Part shown: positions 1 to 8,166 of the stretch, in pieces
Layout: every line of letters starts with the position of its first letter
Numbering within the stretch: the stretch's first letter is position 1
Origin: SLAN01 sp964565375
GTDB taxonomy: Bacteria > Spirochaetota > Spirochaetia > DSM-27196 > SKKC01
DNA: 15,386 nt
Direction of reading: 5' to 3'
Assembly (NCBI GenBank): GCA_964565375.1
Contig: CAZMEV010000076.1
Coordinates: forward strand, 1-15,386
Translations under genes and position numbers: made by a program
The notes under the pieces: model-generated
Seen by the model: only the letters and a program-made list of their open reading frames with translations
What the model was told of the DNA's origin: nothing
Database searches by the model: none

Positions 1-32
1 AAGCGGGAAGGTTCGTAAAGGGGTATGCATGA
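1..32 (+). CDS. 3' tail of an upstream gene (partial)
   Basis: Two readings of the left edge are possible. In the frame starting at base 3 an open frame ends with TGA at 30-32, giving a 4-nt ATGA overlap with the sigma-factor start. In the frame starting at base 1 a TAA lies at 16-18. Either could be the end of the preceding gene. In spirochaete flagellar operons that gene is usually the MinD-like fleN/ylxH; this is inference from gene order, because too few residues are visible to recognise a family. Confidence 0.3.
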   Translation, partial: AGRFVKGYA

Positions 33-817
33 GTGAACAGCTGCCCGCCGGCAAGACCGAAGAGGAACTGTGGCGGCTTTACCGGAAGAACAAGGATCCG
101 CAGATCCGGGAGCGTCTGGTTAAGCAGTACGCTCCACTGGTGAAGTATGTCGCCGGCAAACTCGCCGTTGGTATGCCGAGCAATGTGGAGTTTGATGATC
201 TTGTCGGTTATGGGGTCTTCGGCCTGCTTGATGCGATCGAAAAATACGATCCGGACCAGAAAACTCAATTCAAGACCTATGCTGTGCAACGTATTCATGG
301 TGCCATAATCGACGAGCTCAGGGCTCTCGACTGGGTCCCTCGATCGGTACGAACCCGTGCAAGGCAAATTGAGGGAGTTGTTCAGGATCTGGAGGTAAGC
401 CTCGGTAGACCGGCCACCGACGAGGAAATCGCGGGTGAGCTGGGCATGTCGACCAAGCAGTTCGACAAGGAAATGGTGAAAATCTCGGGAACGTCCATTC
501 TCAGCTTGAACGATGTCTGGTATCAGGGTGAAGACAACGATAAGGTTTCCATTGCAGACAGTATTGAATCGCCCACGACGCTTAACCCCGATACAATTGT
601 TGAAAAAGACGAAATAAAGCGTGTTATCGTTGAGTCAATCGGGGAATTGCCCGACAAAGAAAAAAAGGTCCTTGTGCTGTACTATTATGAGGATTTGACG
701 CTGAAGGAAATCGGTCAGGTGCTTGAAGTAACTGAATCGAGGGTCTCTCAGCTTCACACGAAGGCGGTAATGCGCTTGCGCAGCAAGCTCACGAGTGTAA
801 AGAAGGGCCTTATGTAA
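29..817 (+). CDS. fliA: Flagellar/motility RNA polymerase sigma factor, FliA/WhiG (sigma-28) type
   Basis: This 262-aa protein is a full-length group 3 sigma-70 factor that would direct RNA polymerase to late flagellar and chemotaxis promoters. Region 2 lies at about residues 25-105, with core-binding and -10-recognition helices (FDDLVGYGVFGLLDAIEKYD, then FKTYAVQRIHGAIIDELR). Region 3 is at about 105-180 (GRPATDEEIAGELGMS). Region 4, with its -35-binding helix-turn-helix, is at about 200-255 (LTLKEIGQVLEVTESRVSQL). The usual family length is 240-260 aa, and no region 1.1 is present. The ATG is preceded by a purine-rich AAAGGGG about 5 nt upstream and may overlap the preceding stop codon. The next gene follows after 14 nt. 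An anti-sigma factor (FlgM) is not encoded nearby. The family call is very secure; FliA versus WhiG is only naming. Confidence 0.95.
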   Translation: MSEQLPAGKTEEELWRLYRKNKDPQIRERLVKQYAPLVKYVAGKLAVGMPSNVEFDDLVGYGVFGLLDAIEKYDPDQKTQFKTYAVQRIHGAIIDELRALDWVPRSVRTRARQIEGVVQDLEVSLGRPATDEEIAGELGMSTKQFDKEMVKISGTSILSLNDVWYQGEDNDKVSIADSIESPTTLNPDTIVEKDEIKRVIVESIGELPDKEKKVLVLYYYEDLTLKEIGQVLEVTESRVSQLHTKAVMRLRSKLTSVKKGLM

Positions 818-823
818 GAGGAG
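816..823 (+). promoter_or_regulatory. Shine-Dalgarno that fixes the GTG start of the FapA-family gene
   Basis: AAGAGGAGG begins in the fliA stop codon and lies 8 nt before the GTG at 832. It supports the GTG start over later ATG codons and indicates cotranscription with fliA. Confidence 0.7.
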
Positions 824-831
824 GCAGAATC

Positions 832-2772
832 GTGGTCACATACAGCGAGCTCCAATCATTCATGAAAGAACAGTTGGAGCACGACCGCGAACGCTCTTAC
901 GTTCATGTGCAGGGTGCCACGCTCGAAGACGCGCTGCGTCAGGCGGCAATTGAGCTTGGTATCCCTATTAAACGCATAGACTATGAAGTCCTCGAGCCGG
1001 AGCGGCACGGTGTGCTGGGGTTCGGGAAACGACAATGTTCAATCCTTGCCTACCCTGCACGTACATTGGCGGAAACAGCCCCTGAACTCGAATCCGGCTC
1101 CGGTTCTCAGGCAGACTCGGATGAACCAGCGGATATGGACGGACGTGTATTCGTTCGGAAGTCGTCTGAAGGCGTTCTGCTCAAAGTAACCAAACCGAAA
1201 GGTTCCGGGCAGCCGGCGAGCGTGCGTGATGCGATGGTAGCGCTTTCCGAGCGTGGTATAGAGAACGTTGACAAGAGCCTTGTCGATAAGGTTGTCCAGT
1301 ACGCCGACGGGGAGTTCATCCGGGTAGGTGAATACAACCACAATCCTGCCAATGATGCTGCCATGACCGTGGAGATCGCTGAGCAGGAGATGAAAGCCTT
1401 TCTCACCGTCCTGCCGCCTGGCCCGGCTGGAGCTGACCCGAGTTACGACGGCATTATCGGATTTCTGAAAAGTCACGATGTGGTGTTCGGCCACCTTGAA
1501 GATACGATACGGTCCTTTGAAGAAAACCCGATATACCGGGAGCCCGTGCTCGTGGCGGAGGGTGCAAAGCCAAAGAATGGCGCCGATGCACGCATTGAAT
1601 ATACGTTCCAGACTGACCGGAAAGAACTGCGACTGAAGGAGAAGGATGGGCGAGTAGACTTCAAGGATTTGAACCTGATTCAGAATGTCGTCGAAGGGCA
1701 GGTACTTGCGCGTAAAAAACCTCCGGAGCGCGGAGAGCCGGGCCAGACGGTCACTGGAAAAATGATTCCTGCGACCGATGGTGGTGATACCGAGCTTGTT
1801 GCAGGCAAAAATGTCACCGTCTCTGAGGACGGTATGAAGGCAACTGCCGATATAAATGGGCAGGTTGTCTTAACGGCCGGGAAACTCAATGTTGAGCCTG
1901 TATACGTCGTTTCCGGGGATGTCGGTGTGAAGACCGGTAACGTGCTTTTTCTCGGAACAGTGGTCGTAAAGGGAAGTATTGACGACGGATTCAGCGTAAA
2001 GGCTGCCGGTAATATCGAAGTCATGGGTAGTGTAGGAAAAGCGGAGCTCGACGCGGAAGGCGATATTATCGTGCACCAGGGGATTACCGGAAAAGGCGGC
2101 GGAACGATCCGGTCAGGCCAGGGCTTGTGGGCAAAGTTTATTGAAAACGCGAATGTAGAGGCTGGGGGGCTTGTCGTCGTAAGCGACGGTATTATTAATT
2201 CACACGTCTCAAGCGACAGCAAAGTCATCTGTAAGGGTAAGCGCGCCAGCATTGTCGGCGGTCAGACGCGGGCGAATGAAGAAGTCCACGCGAAGACGCT
2301 CGGAAGCGTCGCGGGAATGGAGACGGTTATCGAGGTCGGTTACGATCCTAAAAGCCGGTCACGCCTCGATGAAGTCGAGAACCGGCTTGCCGAGATCGAC
2401 GAGGAACTAGAAGATATCAAACTCAATCTCCAGACGATTCGCAAGCTGCATAAGTCCGGTCGCTCACTCGGAGAAGCAAAGATGAAGCAGGCGCGGGATT
2501 TGCAGAAACGCAAGAATGCCCTGACGAAGGAACGAGGCCCGCTCATCGAGGAGCGCGACAACTTGCGTGACTATCTTGCTCAGCTTCGTGGAAGCGGACG
2601 GATTTCTGCGGAAGGCCGGGTATATGCAGGTGTCAAGATGCATATTCGCGAGGCTGCGCTTGAAGTTCGTAATGAGTTCAACAAGACGACATTCATTGGA
2701 GAAGGCGGCGCGGTGAAGCCTACCCGTTTTCAGGATCTTCACGAGGATATAAGCGTTCATAGAGGCTCATAG
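832..2772 (+). CDS. FapA-family (DUF342) flagellar assembly protein with N-terminal Jag_N-like domain
   Basis: This 646-aa cytoplasmic protein starts at a GTG with a strong Shine-Dalgarno. Residues about 22-77 resemble a Jag_N domain: a GATLEDAL helix start, and a VLEPERHGVLGFGKRQ segment matching the usual (V)lexgxxGxxGxgxkxa pattern. Residues about 130-320 are the FapA N-terminal region. Residues about 320-500 are Gly/Val-rich repeats typical of the polymer-forming beta-helix (for example GDVGVKTGNVLFLGTVVVKG and GNIEVMGSVGKAELDAEGDI). Residues about 507-585 are a charged coiled coil, and the tail (GRISAEGRVYAGVKMHI) returns to the helix. FapA in Vibrio affects polar localisation of the flagellar placement machinery; a similar role in motility assembly here is inference. 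It lies 14 nt after fliA and 15 nt before the next gene. The family call is secure; the exact role is not. Confidence 0.88.
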   Translation: MVTYSELQSFMKEQLEHDRERSYVHVQGATLEDALRQAAIELGIPIKRIDYEVLEPERHGVLGFGKRQCSILAYPARTLAETAPELESGSGSQADSDEPADMDGRVFVRKSSEGVLLKVTKPKGSGQPASVRDAMVALSERGIENVDKSLVDKVVQYADGEFIRVGEYNHNPANDAAMTVEIAEQEMKAFLTVLPPGPAGADPSYDGIIGFLKSHDVVFGHLEDTIRSFEENPIYREPVLVAEGAKPKNGADARIEYTFQTDRKELRLKEKDGRVDFKDLNLIQNVVEGQVLARKKPPERGEPGQTVTGKMIPATDGGDTELVAGKNVTVSEDGMKATADINGQVVLTAGKLNVEPVYVVSGDVGVKTGNVLFLGTVVVKGSIDDGFSVKAAGNIEVMGSVGKAELDAEGDIIVHQGITGKGGGTIRSGQGLWAKFIENANVEAGGLVVVSDGIINSHVSSDSKVICKGKRASIVGGQTRANEEVHAKTLGSVAGMETVIEVGYDPKSRSRLDEVENRLAEIDEELEDIKLNLQTIRKLHKSGRSLGEAKMKQARDLQKRKNALTKERGPLIEERDNLRDYLAQLRGSGRISAEGRVYAGVKMHIREAALEVRNEFNKTTFIGEGGAVKPTRFQDLHEDISVHRGS

Positions 2773-2787
2773 GCCGCGAGGGTAGAT

Positions 2788-3123
2788 ATGGCGTTGCAAC
2801 CGATGGACCTGCAAGTATTGTTCATGCGACTCGATACCGTGGGACGTGAGTCGACTGCCCAGCAGCAGGCCGTTGCCCAGGGTCAACAGGTTGCGGGCGA
2901 AGAGATCGCGGAACGCAGCCAGGCTCTCGCGCGTCAGGTGCGGGAACTCGAAGAGTTGCCGGACGGTTCTCAAAAAGTGGAGGAAGACGAACAGGAGGAG
3001 TCTTCGGGCCACGAGTCGAAGAGCGGTAATCAGCGGGAGCGGTCCGACACCGATTCGTCTTCTGATCCCAACAGGGAATTCCGGGATCCCGACCTCGGTC
3101 GTACTATTGACCTTTCCGGGTAA
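2788..3123 (+). CDS. Small acidic hypothetical protein of the flagellar cluster
   Basis: This is a 111-aa protein with no recognised enzymatic domain. The N-terminal half (residues about 1-55) is predicted helical, starting MALQPMDLQVLFMRLDTVGR and followed by Gln/Ala/Glu-rich heptad-like sequence. The C-terminal half is strongly acidic, Ser/Asp/Glu-rich and probably disordered. The ATG is preceded by GAGGGT, about 4 nt upstream, and lies 15 nt after the FapA-family stop. Its fixed position between FapA and the membrane-anchored coiled-coil protein suggests a flagellar accessory or adaptor protein. From memory, spirochaete motility clusters often carry a short protein with a similar N-terminus at this place, but I cannot verify homology here. 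No signal peptide or membrane segment is visible. Confidence 0.75.
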   Translation: MALQPMDLQVLFMRLDTVGRESTAQQQAVAQGQQVAGEEIAERSQALARQVRELEELPDGSQKVEEDEQEESSGHESKSGNQRERSDTDSSSDPNREFRDPDLGRTIDLSG

Positions 3124-3141
3124 CTGCGGTCCGGTATCTGT

Positions 3142-3852
3142 ATGGATCTTGTTACGCTTCTCCTGGTTCAGGGCATCGCATTTCTTATTCTCCTTGTATG
3201 GCTGAAACGAAGAGTCGATCGCGAGTTGTCCGCCGATCGTGCTCTTGAGCGAATTCGGAAGGAAATAGGGGATCTTATAACCGAACTGAATGCTACGACT
3301 GAGCGCAATATCACCCTGATAGAAGACCGGGTACAGCGATTAAACAAGATTCTTGAATCGACCGATCGAAAAGTAGGGATCCTGAAGAAGGAGGCGGAGA
3401 AGCATGAGGTAGGTGCGGCAATGTACACTGATATCATGAAACAACATCGCAGACAGGTGCGGGAGTCGAGCAACGCGGTACCGATTCAGCCTGACTTCGC
3501 GCCGTTTCGGAGCTCAGAGCAAGACAGCAGCTATGGGTCGAGCAAAGTCTCGGAACCGAATCGTGGTATTGATGCGAACCGCGACGACGGTGAGAATCAC
3601 AGCAGTGCGGCAGGGTCGGGTGACTCGGCCGGAAGAAGCTGGGGAAACCCGAAAACTGTGAATCCGGAAGCCCGGAATCACGAGGGTGGCCGGCCTGTAT
3701 CCAGAGGCCAGGGTTTACGAAATCAGGTCCGGGATCTTCATCGTGCCGGACTTGGCGCAGACGATATTGCGAAACGACTTGGTTCGACCGTTGGTGAGGT
3801 AGAGCTCATTATCGGTCTGGAAGCCCGCGAGAGTGAAGATTCAACGGATTAG
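3142..3852 (+). CDS. Membrane-anchored coiled-coil protein with C-terminal HTH (DUF6115/DUF2802-like)
   Basis: This 236-aa protein has three visible parts. Residues about 3-21 form one N-terminal transmembrane helix (LVTLLLVQGIAFLILLVWL) followed by positive charges, so the rest is cytoplasmic. Residues about 25-110 are a long charged coiled coil. A Ser/Asn/Gly-rich disordered linker follows at about 110-185. The last 45 residues form a helix-turn-helix-like module (VRDLHRAGLGADDIAKRLGS followed by a GEVELII helix). The same architecture occurs in DUF6115 and DUF2802 proteins, which are often found in motility gene clusters. It may tether DNA or another partner to the membrane; this is inference. 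The ATG has only a weak ribosome-binding site and lies 18 nt after the preceding stop, so its start is less certain than the others. Confidence 0.78.
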   Translation: MDLVTLLLVQGIAFLILLVWLKRRVDRELSADRALERIRKEIGDLITELNATTERNITLIEDRVQRLNKILESTDRKVGILKKEAEKHEVGAAMYTDIMKQHRRQVRESSNAVPIQPDFAPFRSSEQDSSYGSSKVSEPNRGIDANRDDGENHSSAAGSGDSAGRSWGNPKTVNPEARNHEGGRPVSRGQGLRNQVRDLHRAGLGADDIAKRLGSTVGEVELIIGLEARESEDSTD

Positions 3853-3879
3853 CTTTACGAGCAAGGCATTGGAGCAACT

Positions 3880-5571
3880 GTGAGAATAATTGGCATTGAC
3901 CTTGGAACAACGAACTCCGCTGCCGCATGGTGGGATGGGGAGGAAGCACGCATTATTCCGAACGACCGCGGTTTTGCGCTTACCCCTTCGGTTGTAGCGT
4001 TCGATTCAGATGGTGAGGTTCTGGTCGGGGAATCGGCACGCAATCAGGCGATTGTGAACGCCGAAAACACGGTGCAGGGTGTAAAGCGTCAGATGGGGAA
4101 GCGGTTTACCTATGAGATCGCCGGCAGGCAGTACGAACCGGAGGAGATTGCCTCCTACGTTCTTGCCCGCATTCGGCGGGATGCTGAGCGTTTCCTTGGC
4201 GACACAGTGCGTGCGGCCGTGATTACGGTGCCCGCGCATTTCACTGAGGCGCAGAGGCAGGCCACGATCAGGGCTGGGGAGCTTGCCGGTTTTGAGGTGA
4301 AACGGATATTGAACGAACCTACCGCGGCAGCCCTGAGCCATGCCTCTCGAATCAGCGGGAATAACCGGCTTCTCGTATACGACCTTGGCGGTGGTACATT
4401 CGATGCCACATGCCTTTTGCAGGAAGGGCGTTCGTTTACCGTCAAAAGCACCGTTGGTGACAACCACCTTGGTGGCGTAGATTTCGATGATGCTCTCCTG
4501 GGACAGGTGCTGGACGTCTTCGAGTCCGAGAGTGGTCTTGCAATCCGTGAAGAGCCGGCGCTTGTACAGCAGCTGAGAGAACTCGTAGAACGGGCGAAAA
4601 TCGAATTGTCATCTCGGGATCATACGGATGTCGTCCTTCCTTTCGTGGGTACCGGTGGAAAGCCGGTACATCTCAAGTGGGAACTCACCCGTGAGATCCT
4701 TCGGGAGTTTATTGATGAGAAACTGAAACGAACGGTTAAGCTCACACTTAGCGCAGTACGTGAAGCCGGATTCGGTGTATCGGGAATCGACGGACTCATA
4801 GTAAGCGGCGGCTCAAGTCGCATTCCGTTGGTACACACGTATCTGCGACGGGCTCTCGGGCTGTCGGAAGTCCGTATGTTGAACCCCGACGAAACCGTAG
4901 CACTCGGAGCTGCAGTACAGGCCGGTATGATCGAGCGTGGAGAGGATACGGTTCGCGTGACCGATGTTACTGCACGAGCTCTCGGAGTGGAAACGGAAGG
5001 CGGAAAGTTCGTTCCGATTGTGGCCCGGAACGTTGCGATACCGGTGCGCGAAAATCGCCTTGTAACAACTGTTTCAGACGGTCAACGAGCTGTCGAGATT
5101 CATGTGTTGCAGGGTGAGAAAGAATACGCGGAAGAGAATGTATCACTTGGCCGGTTTCTGCTCTCCGGAATTCGTTCAGCTCCGCGAGGCGAAGCACGGA
5201 TTGAAGTAGGGTTTGCGGTTGACGAGGATGGTCTCGTTCACGTATCGGCCCGCGATGTGGACACTGGATCAGAGAAACGGATTGACCTTCAACAACGGGA
5301 ACCTGGTGACGAACTCCATGCCGGATACGAAGGTGAGTACGCTGATCTTCGAAGTCTCAAGACTCGAGTGCAGATGTATTATGATGCCGTACGCGGGTCA
5401 CTCGAAAGCGAATTTGCTTCGGAAGTCGAACATTTTTTGAAAATCGCCGATGATGTACTAGAGAACGGCGACAGTGTGGGGGTCGGGGAGACGCGTGTGG
5501 CGCTTGAGGCGCTTGCCGACGAGTTGTCCGCCTGGCTCGACGCCGGGGAGGTACGCGATGCCGGAGCATGA
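3880..5571 (+). CDS. Divergent Hsp70-family (DnaK-like) chaperone
   Basis: This 563-aa protein starts at GTG with GGAG about 5 nt upstream. The actin-fold ATPase domain spans about residues 1-355: phosphate-1 loop GIDLGTTNS (5-13), DnaK-like VKRQMGKRF (68-76), VPAHFTEAQRQAT (117-129), NEPTAAALSH (145-154), phosphate-2 DLGGGTFD (168-175) and adenosine loop GLIVSGGSSRIP (305-316). The catalytic residues look intact. The interdomain linker reads DTVRVTDVT (356-364) rather than the usual hydrophobic VLLLDVTP. A beta substrate-binding domain (about 365-470) is followed by only about 75 residues of helical lid, so the protein is shorter than the 600-640 aa of DnaK. There is no grpE or standard dnaJ next to it, which argues against the housekeeping dnaK. 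The last 14 nt overlap the J-domain gene, implying a matched Hsp70/J-protein pair. Its client is unknown; flagellar or chemotaxis proteins are an inference from position. Confidence 0.92.
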   Translation: MRIIGIDLGTTNSAAAWWDGEEARIIPNDRGFALTPSVVAFDSDGEVLVGESARNQAIVNAENTVQGVKRQMGKRFTYEIAGRQYEPEEIASYVLARIRRDAERFLGDTVRAAVITVPAHFTEAQRQATIRAGELAGFEVKRILNEPTAAALSHASRISGNNRLLVYDLGGGTFDATCLLQEGRSFTVKSTVGDNHLGGVDFDDALLGQVLDVFESESGLAIREEPALVQQLRELVERAKIELSSRDHTDVVLPFVGTGGKPVHLKWELTREILREFIDEKLKRTVKLTLSAVREAGFGVSGIDGLIVSGGSSRIPLVHTYLRRALGLSEVRMLNPDETVALGAAVQAGMIERGEDTVRVTDVTARALGVETEGGKFVPIVARNVAIPVRENRLVTTVSDGQRAVEIHVLQGEKEYAEENVSLGRFLLSGIRSAPRGEARIEVGFAVDEDGLVHVSARDVDTGSEKRIDLQQREPGDELHAGYEGEYADLRSLKTRVQMYYDAVRGSLESEFASEVEHFLKIADDVLENGDSVGVGETRVALEALADELSAWLDAGEVRDAGA

Positions 5572-6196
5572 CAGGGCTGCTGCTATAACATCGCAAGAGG
5601 AAGCATTAGCCGTACTCGGTGTGCCATTCGACAGTGACTGGGAACAGGTGCGCCGCGCTTACAGTGCTCTGCTGAAAGAGCTTCACCCGGATACCGGTGG
5701 CGACGGCGACGCGGCGACTCTTTCAAGAGTTGTGGATGCATACCGGTTTTTATCGAGCGGCCTGGCTGGGAATGGAACTGAGGTCCGGCCGACTTTGTTT
5801 GCCCTTGGCGAACTCGCGCTGCACGGTGATACCGGCCGTGAACGGGCATTCGCCTGCTCACGACTTGCGTCGCTCGGACGTAAGAGTGCCGGTGCTTATC
5901 TCCAGCGGGCTTTGTTCGATAGAGAAGAGACGGTCGCAATTGCGGCGGCGAAAGGACTCGGTCGGATACGCTCTCTCGCGGCGGCCGAAAGTTTTTCCGC
6001 TGTCTACGACCACGCAGGCGATGACCTGCGCGAAGCCGTTATTGCTGCTGCTTGTGAGATCGGGCCATATCAGTGTTTCAGGGAACTCATCGTGAAGGCT
6101 CTCGACGATGGAAACCCCAGGTGGCGATCGCAAGCACTGAAATTGTATCTCGCTATGATGCGTGAGGAACGTAGCCAGGATGAACAGCCAGCATAG
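5558..6196 (+). CDS. J-domain protein fused to HEAT-like repeats
   Basis: This 212-aa protein starts at the ATG at 5558, set by GGGGAGG 6 nt upstream; an upstream in-frame ATG at 5474 lacks such a site and would add a non-conserved basic tail. Residues about 12-65 are a J-domain: ALAVLGVPFDSDWEQVRRAY, then the essential HPD motif at 43-45 (LHPDTGG), then a DAYRFLSSG helix. No Gly/Phe, zinc-finger or DnaJ C-terminal domains follow. Residues about 75-205 instead form Ala/Leu/Arg-rich helical pairs resembling HEAT repeats (RERAFACSRLASLGRKSAGA; TVAIAAAKGLGRIRSLAAAE). The J-domain should stimulate the ATPase of the Hsp70 encoded just upstream, and the repeats probably bind clients or anchor the complex. 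It overlaps the Hsp70 gene by 14 nt and the CheA-like gene by 17 nt, which indicates coupled translation. Confidence 0.85.
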   Translation: MPEHDRAAAITSQEEALAVLGVPFDSDWEQVRRAYSALLKELHPDTGGDGDAATLSRVVDAYRFLSSGLAGNGTEVRPTLFALGELALHGDTGRERAFACSRLASLGRKSAGAYLQRALFDREETVAIAAAKGLGRIRSLAAAESFSAVYDHAGDDLREAVIAAACEIGPYQCFRELIVKALDDGNPRWRSQALKLYLAMMREERSQDEQPA

Positions 6197-8114
6197 GGGC
6201 GCCGGCGAACGGTCCCGCTTGTCGGGAATGTTCGAACGTGACAGCGAAACACATCTCGATTCGTTGCGACGCTTTCTCGATAGTCTGACCTCGGGCGCGG
6301 GGTTTTCGCTCACCGCGTTGAACCGTGGTTTCCGGGCAGCTCACAGTTTAAAGTCTGAGGCCGGTTTTCTTGGATATACGGAAATTGTTGATCAGGCGCA
6401 CAAGTTGGAGGATACCCTCGAAACGCTGCGCGGCTTGAAACTCGAGGCCGGGGAAGTACCTGGCGAAGAGCTTATGCAGCGTCTTGCAGTTTCCATAGAG
6501 GAACTGGAACGTCTGGTGCGGTCTCAAACAGAAAATGCGCTGCCCGTGGAAATGACGGCGGGTATGCCTGCGGCTGACTCAAGTGCTGCCGAAGCAGGGG
6601 TTCGTCGGGTGGGTTCCGCGCGCTCACGGCTTTTTAATCTCTCACCGGTTCAGCGTCGCCTTCTGCGGGAAGCGAAGGCGAATGGCGAGCAATTGTATGA
6701 AGCGCGCATTACGCTTTCCGGTGATACGGTTCTGACATATGCACGTCTTTATCTGCTCCTGAGCAACCTTGAGACAGTTGTCAGCGTTGTTCGGACGGAC
6801 CCGGACCCTGACGAGCTTACAAAGCATGAAGTCAGAGAGTTGTCAGCGCTCTTCACTACAGCGGTCGATGAGCAGCGGATTTATTCGGCACTTGATATTG
6901 ACCAGGTCGCGGGCATTGATCTTGTTCTGCTCAGTTTTGACGAAGTGCTCGATCTGGCTGCGAGTGGTGATTCGGGCAGCCCCGGGATGCTTCTCGGTAG
7001 AGCGGGCGTTATTCTTTCGCTCACACCACGTAACTACGAGTTGCTCTCCATGTATTCACATGAGCTTATGACGCAGCTCGACGCCGCACTGGAGCGGATT
7101 TCCCCCGACTCGGAGATGGCTCAGCGAATACACCGGGAACTGCGTGCGTCACGAGTTCTTGCAGCAAGGGTGAACTCTACCCTCGCACGCACCTCACTTG
7201 TACCGTTGTCGCGAATATTTGCCTCGCTCTATCGCTTTGTCGAGGAACATGCTGCCACGCGGAGCAAAGAGGTGGTGCTCGTGGTCGAGGGTGAACGCGA
7301 ACAATTGTTTCTGCCTGTGGCCGAGGTTCTCTCCGATGCTCTGCTCCATCTTCTGCGCAATAGTATTGATCACGGAATAGAGCCTCCGGATGAACGCTCC
7401 GCGGCGGGAAAGACAGTCCCCGCGGTGTTGCGGGTATCGGTCAGCCGCGAGGGCGAGAAACTCTGCGTCCGCGTGAGGGACGATGGGCGGGGAGTGGATG
7501 CGGATACGATTCGACGAAGAGCAGGTGACGAGAACGCCGCTTCACCGGCAAGCTCTGAGCATCGGCCTTCTCTTCTCAGGCTTATGATGACCCCCGGGGT
7601 CACTACCCGTAACGAGGCTGATCATGGTTCGGGGCGTGGCGTAGGTCTGGATGCTGTCCGGCATGCGGTCGAGAACCTGCTCGGAGGTTCTATTGAGCTT
7701 GAAACCGATGTTGCCGAAGGGGTCAGTATCGCGATTCGAGTGCCGAATGATGCGCGGTTGCTCACTGTTCTCGTGTTCGAAGCCGGTTCCAGAACGGTTG
7801 CTGTTCCTGCCGCACACGTCATTGATACGTTTCCGATTCAAAGCGATGCGATTCGCCAGGATATCGGCGGTGAGTCCTATTACTGCACTGAGAGTGGCGT
7901 TGCACGTATCTTCACCGTGGCGGGGGAAGGCAGTGCTATTGAACGATATGAGGGACAGGGTATACTGCTTTCGGTTGATGGAAGACAGGCAGTGGTGCTT
8001 GCAGATCGACTCATAAGCGAGGAGGTGGTCGTGAGACGGCCGGACCAGCCCAACACGGTTTATTCACGAACTTGCGGTGATCAGGTCTCACTCTTTATTC
8101 CGGTCTCGCTTTAA
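6180..8114 (+). CDS. CheA-like hybrid-architecture histidine kinase (Hpt/P2-like/kinase/CheW-like)
   Basis: This protein is 644 aa from the ATG at 6180, which has GAGGAA about 10 nt upstream; an ATG at 6162 lacks a ribosome-binding site. Residues about 17-118 form an Hpt (P1) domain with the phosphorylatable His55 in AAHSLKSEAGFLGY. Residues about 165-260 look like a divergent P2 (response-regulator docking) domain. A dimerisation segment follows at about 285-340. The P4 ATPase domain, about 345-522, has N-box LLRNSIDHGIE (391-401), G1 RDDGRGVD (433-440) and G2 GSGRGVGLD (483-491), all intact. Residues about 525-644 are a CheW-like P5 domain. It is therefore predicted to be an active CheA-family kinase. 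No cheW, cheY, cheR/B or receptor gene adjoins it, so its input is unknown. Its coupling to the Hsp70/J pair is unusual. It could be the organism's second, accessory CheA. Confidence 0.88.
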   Translation: MNSQHRGAGERSRLSGMFERDSETHLDSLRRFLDSLTSGAGFSLTALNRGFRAAHSLKSEAGFLGYTEIVDQAHKLEDTLETLRGLKLEAGEVPGEELMQRLAVSIEELERLVRSQTENALPVEMTAGMPAADSSAAEAGVRRVGSARSRLFNLSPVQRRLLREAKANGEQLYEARITLSGDTVLTYARLYLLLSNLETVVSVVRTDPDPDELTKHEVRELSALFTTAVDEQRIYSALDIDQVAGIDLVLLSFDEVLDLAASGDSGSPGMLLGRAGVILSLTPRNYELLSMYSHELMTQLDAALERISPDSEMAQRIHRELRASRVLAARVNSTLARTSLVPLSRIFASLYRFVEEHAATRSKEVVLVVEGEREQLFLPVAEVLSDALLHLLRNSIDHGIEPPDERSAAGKTVPAVLRVSVSREGEKLCVRVRDDGRGVDADTIRRRAGDENAASPASSEHRPSLLRLMMTPGVTTRNEADHGSGRGVGLDAVRHAVENLLGGSIELETDVAEGVSIAIRVPNDARLLTVLVFEAGSRTVAVPAAHVIDTFPIQSDAIRQDIGGESYYCTESGVARIFTVAGEGSAIERYEGQGILLSVDGRQAVVLADRLISEEVVVRRPDQPNTVYSRTCGDQVSLFIPVSL

Positions 8115-8166
8115 CGTCGGCATAGCGTTGACTGCGTGTTCCGCAAGGCAGGTTTGGTTAGCCGCT

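Noticed and set aside
1680..2252. 190-codon minus-strand open frame inside the FapA-family gene
   Set aside because: Low-complexity Pro/Ser/Thr-rich translation, typical of the reverse complement of a Gly/Val-rich coding region.
5474..5557. 28-residue N-terminal extension of the J-domain protein
   Set aside because: No ribosome-binding site at 5474, and the extension only reads the end of the Hsp70 gene in another frame; the start at 5558 has GGGGAGG.
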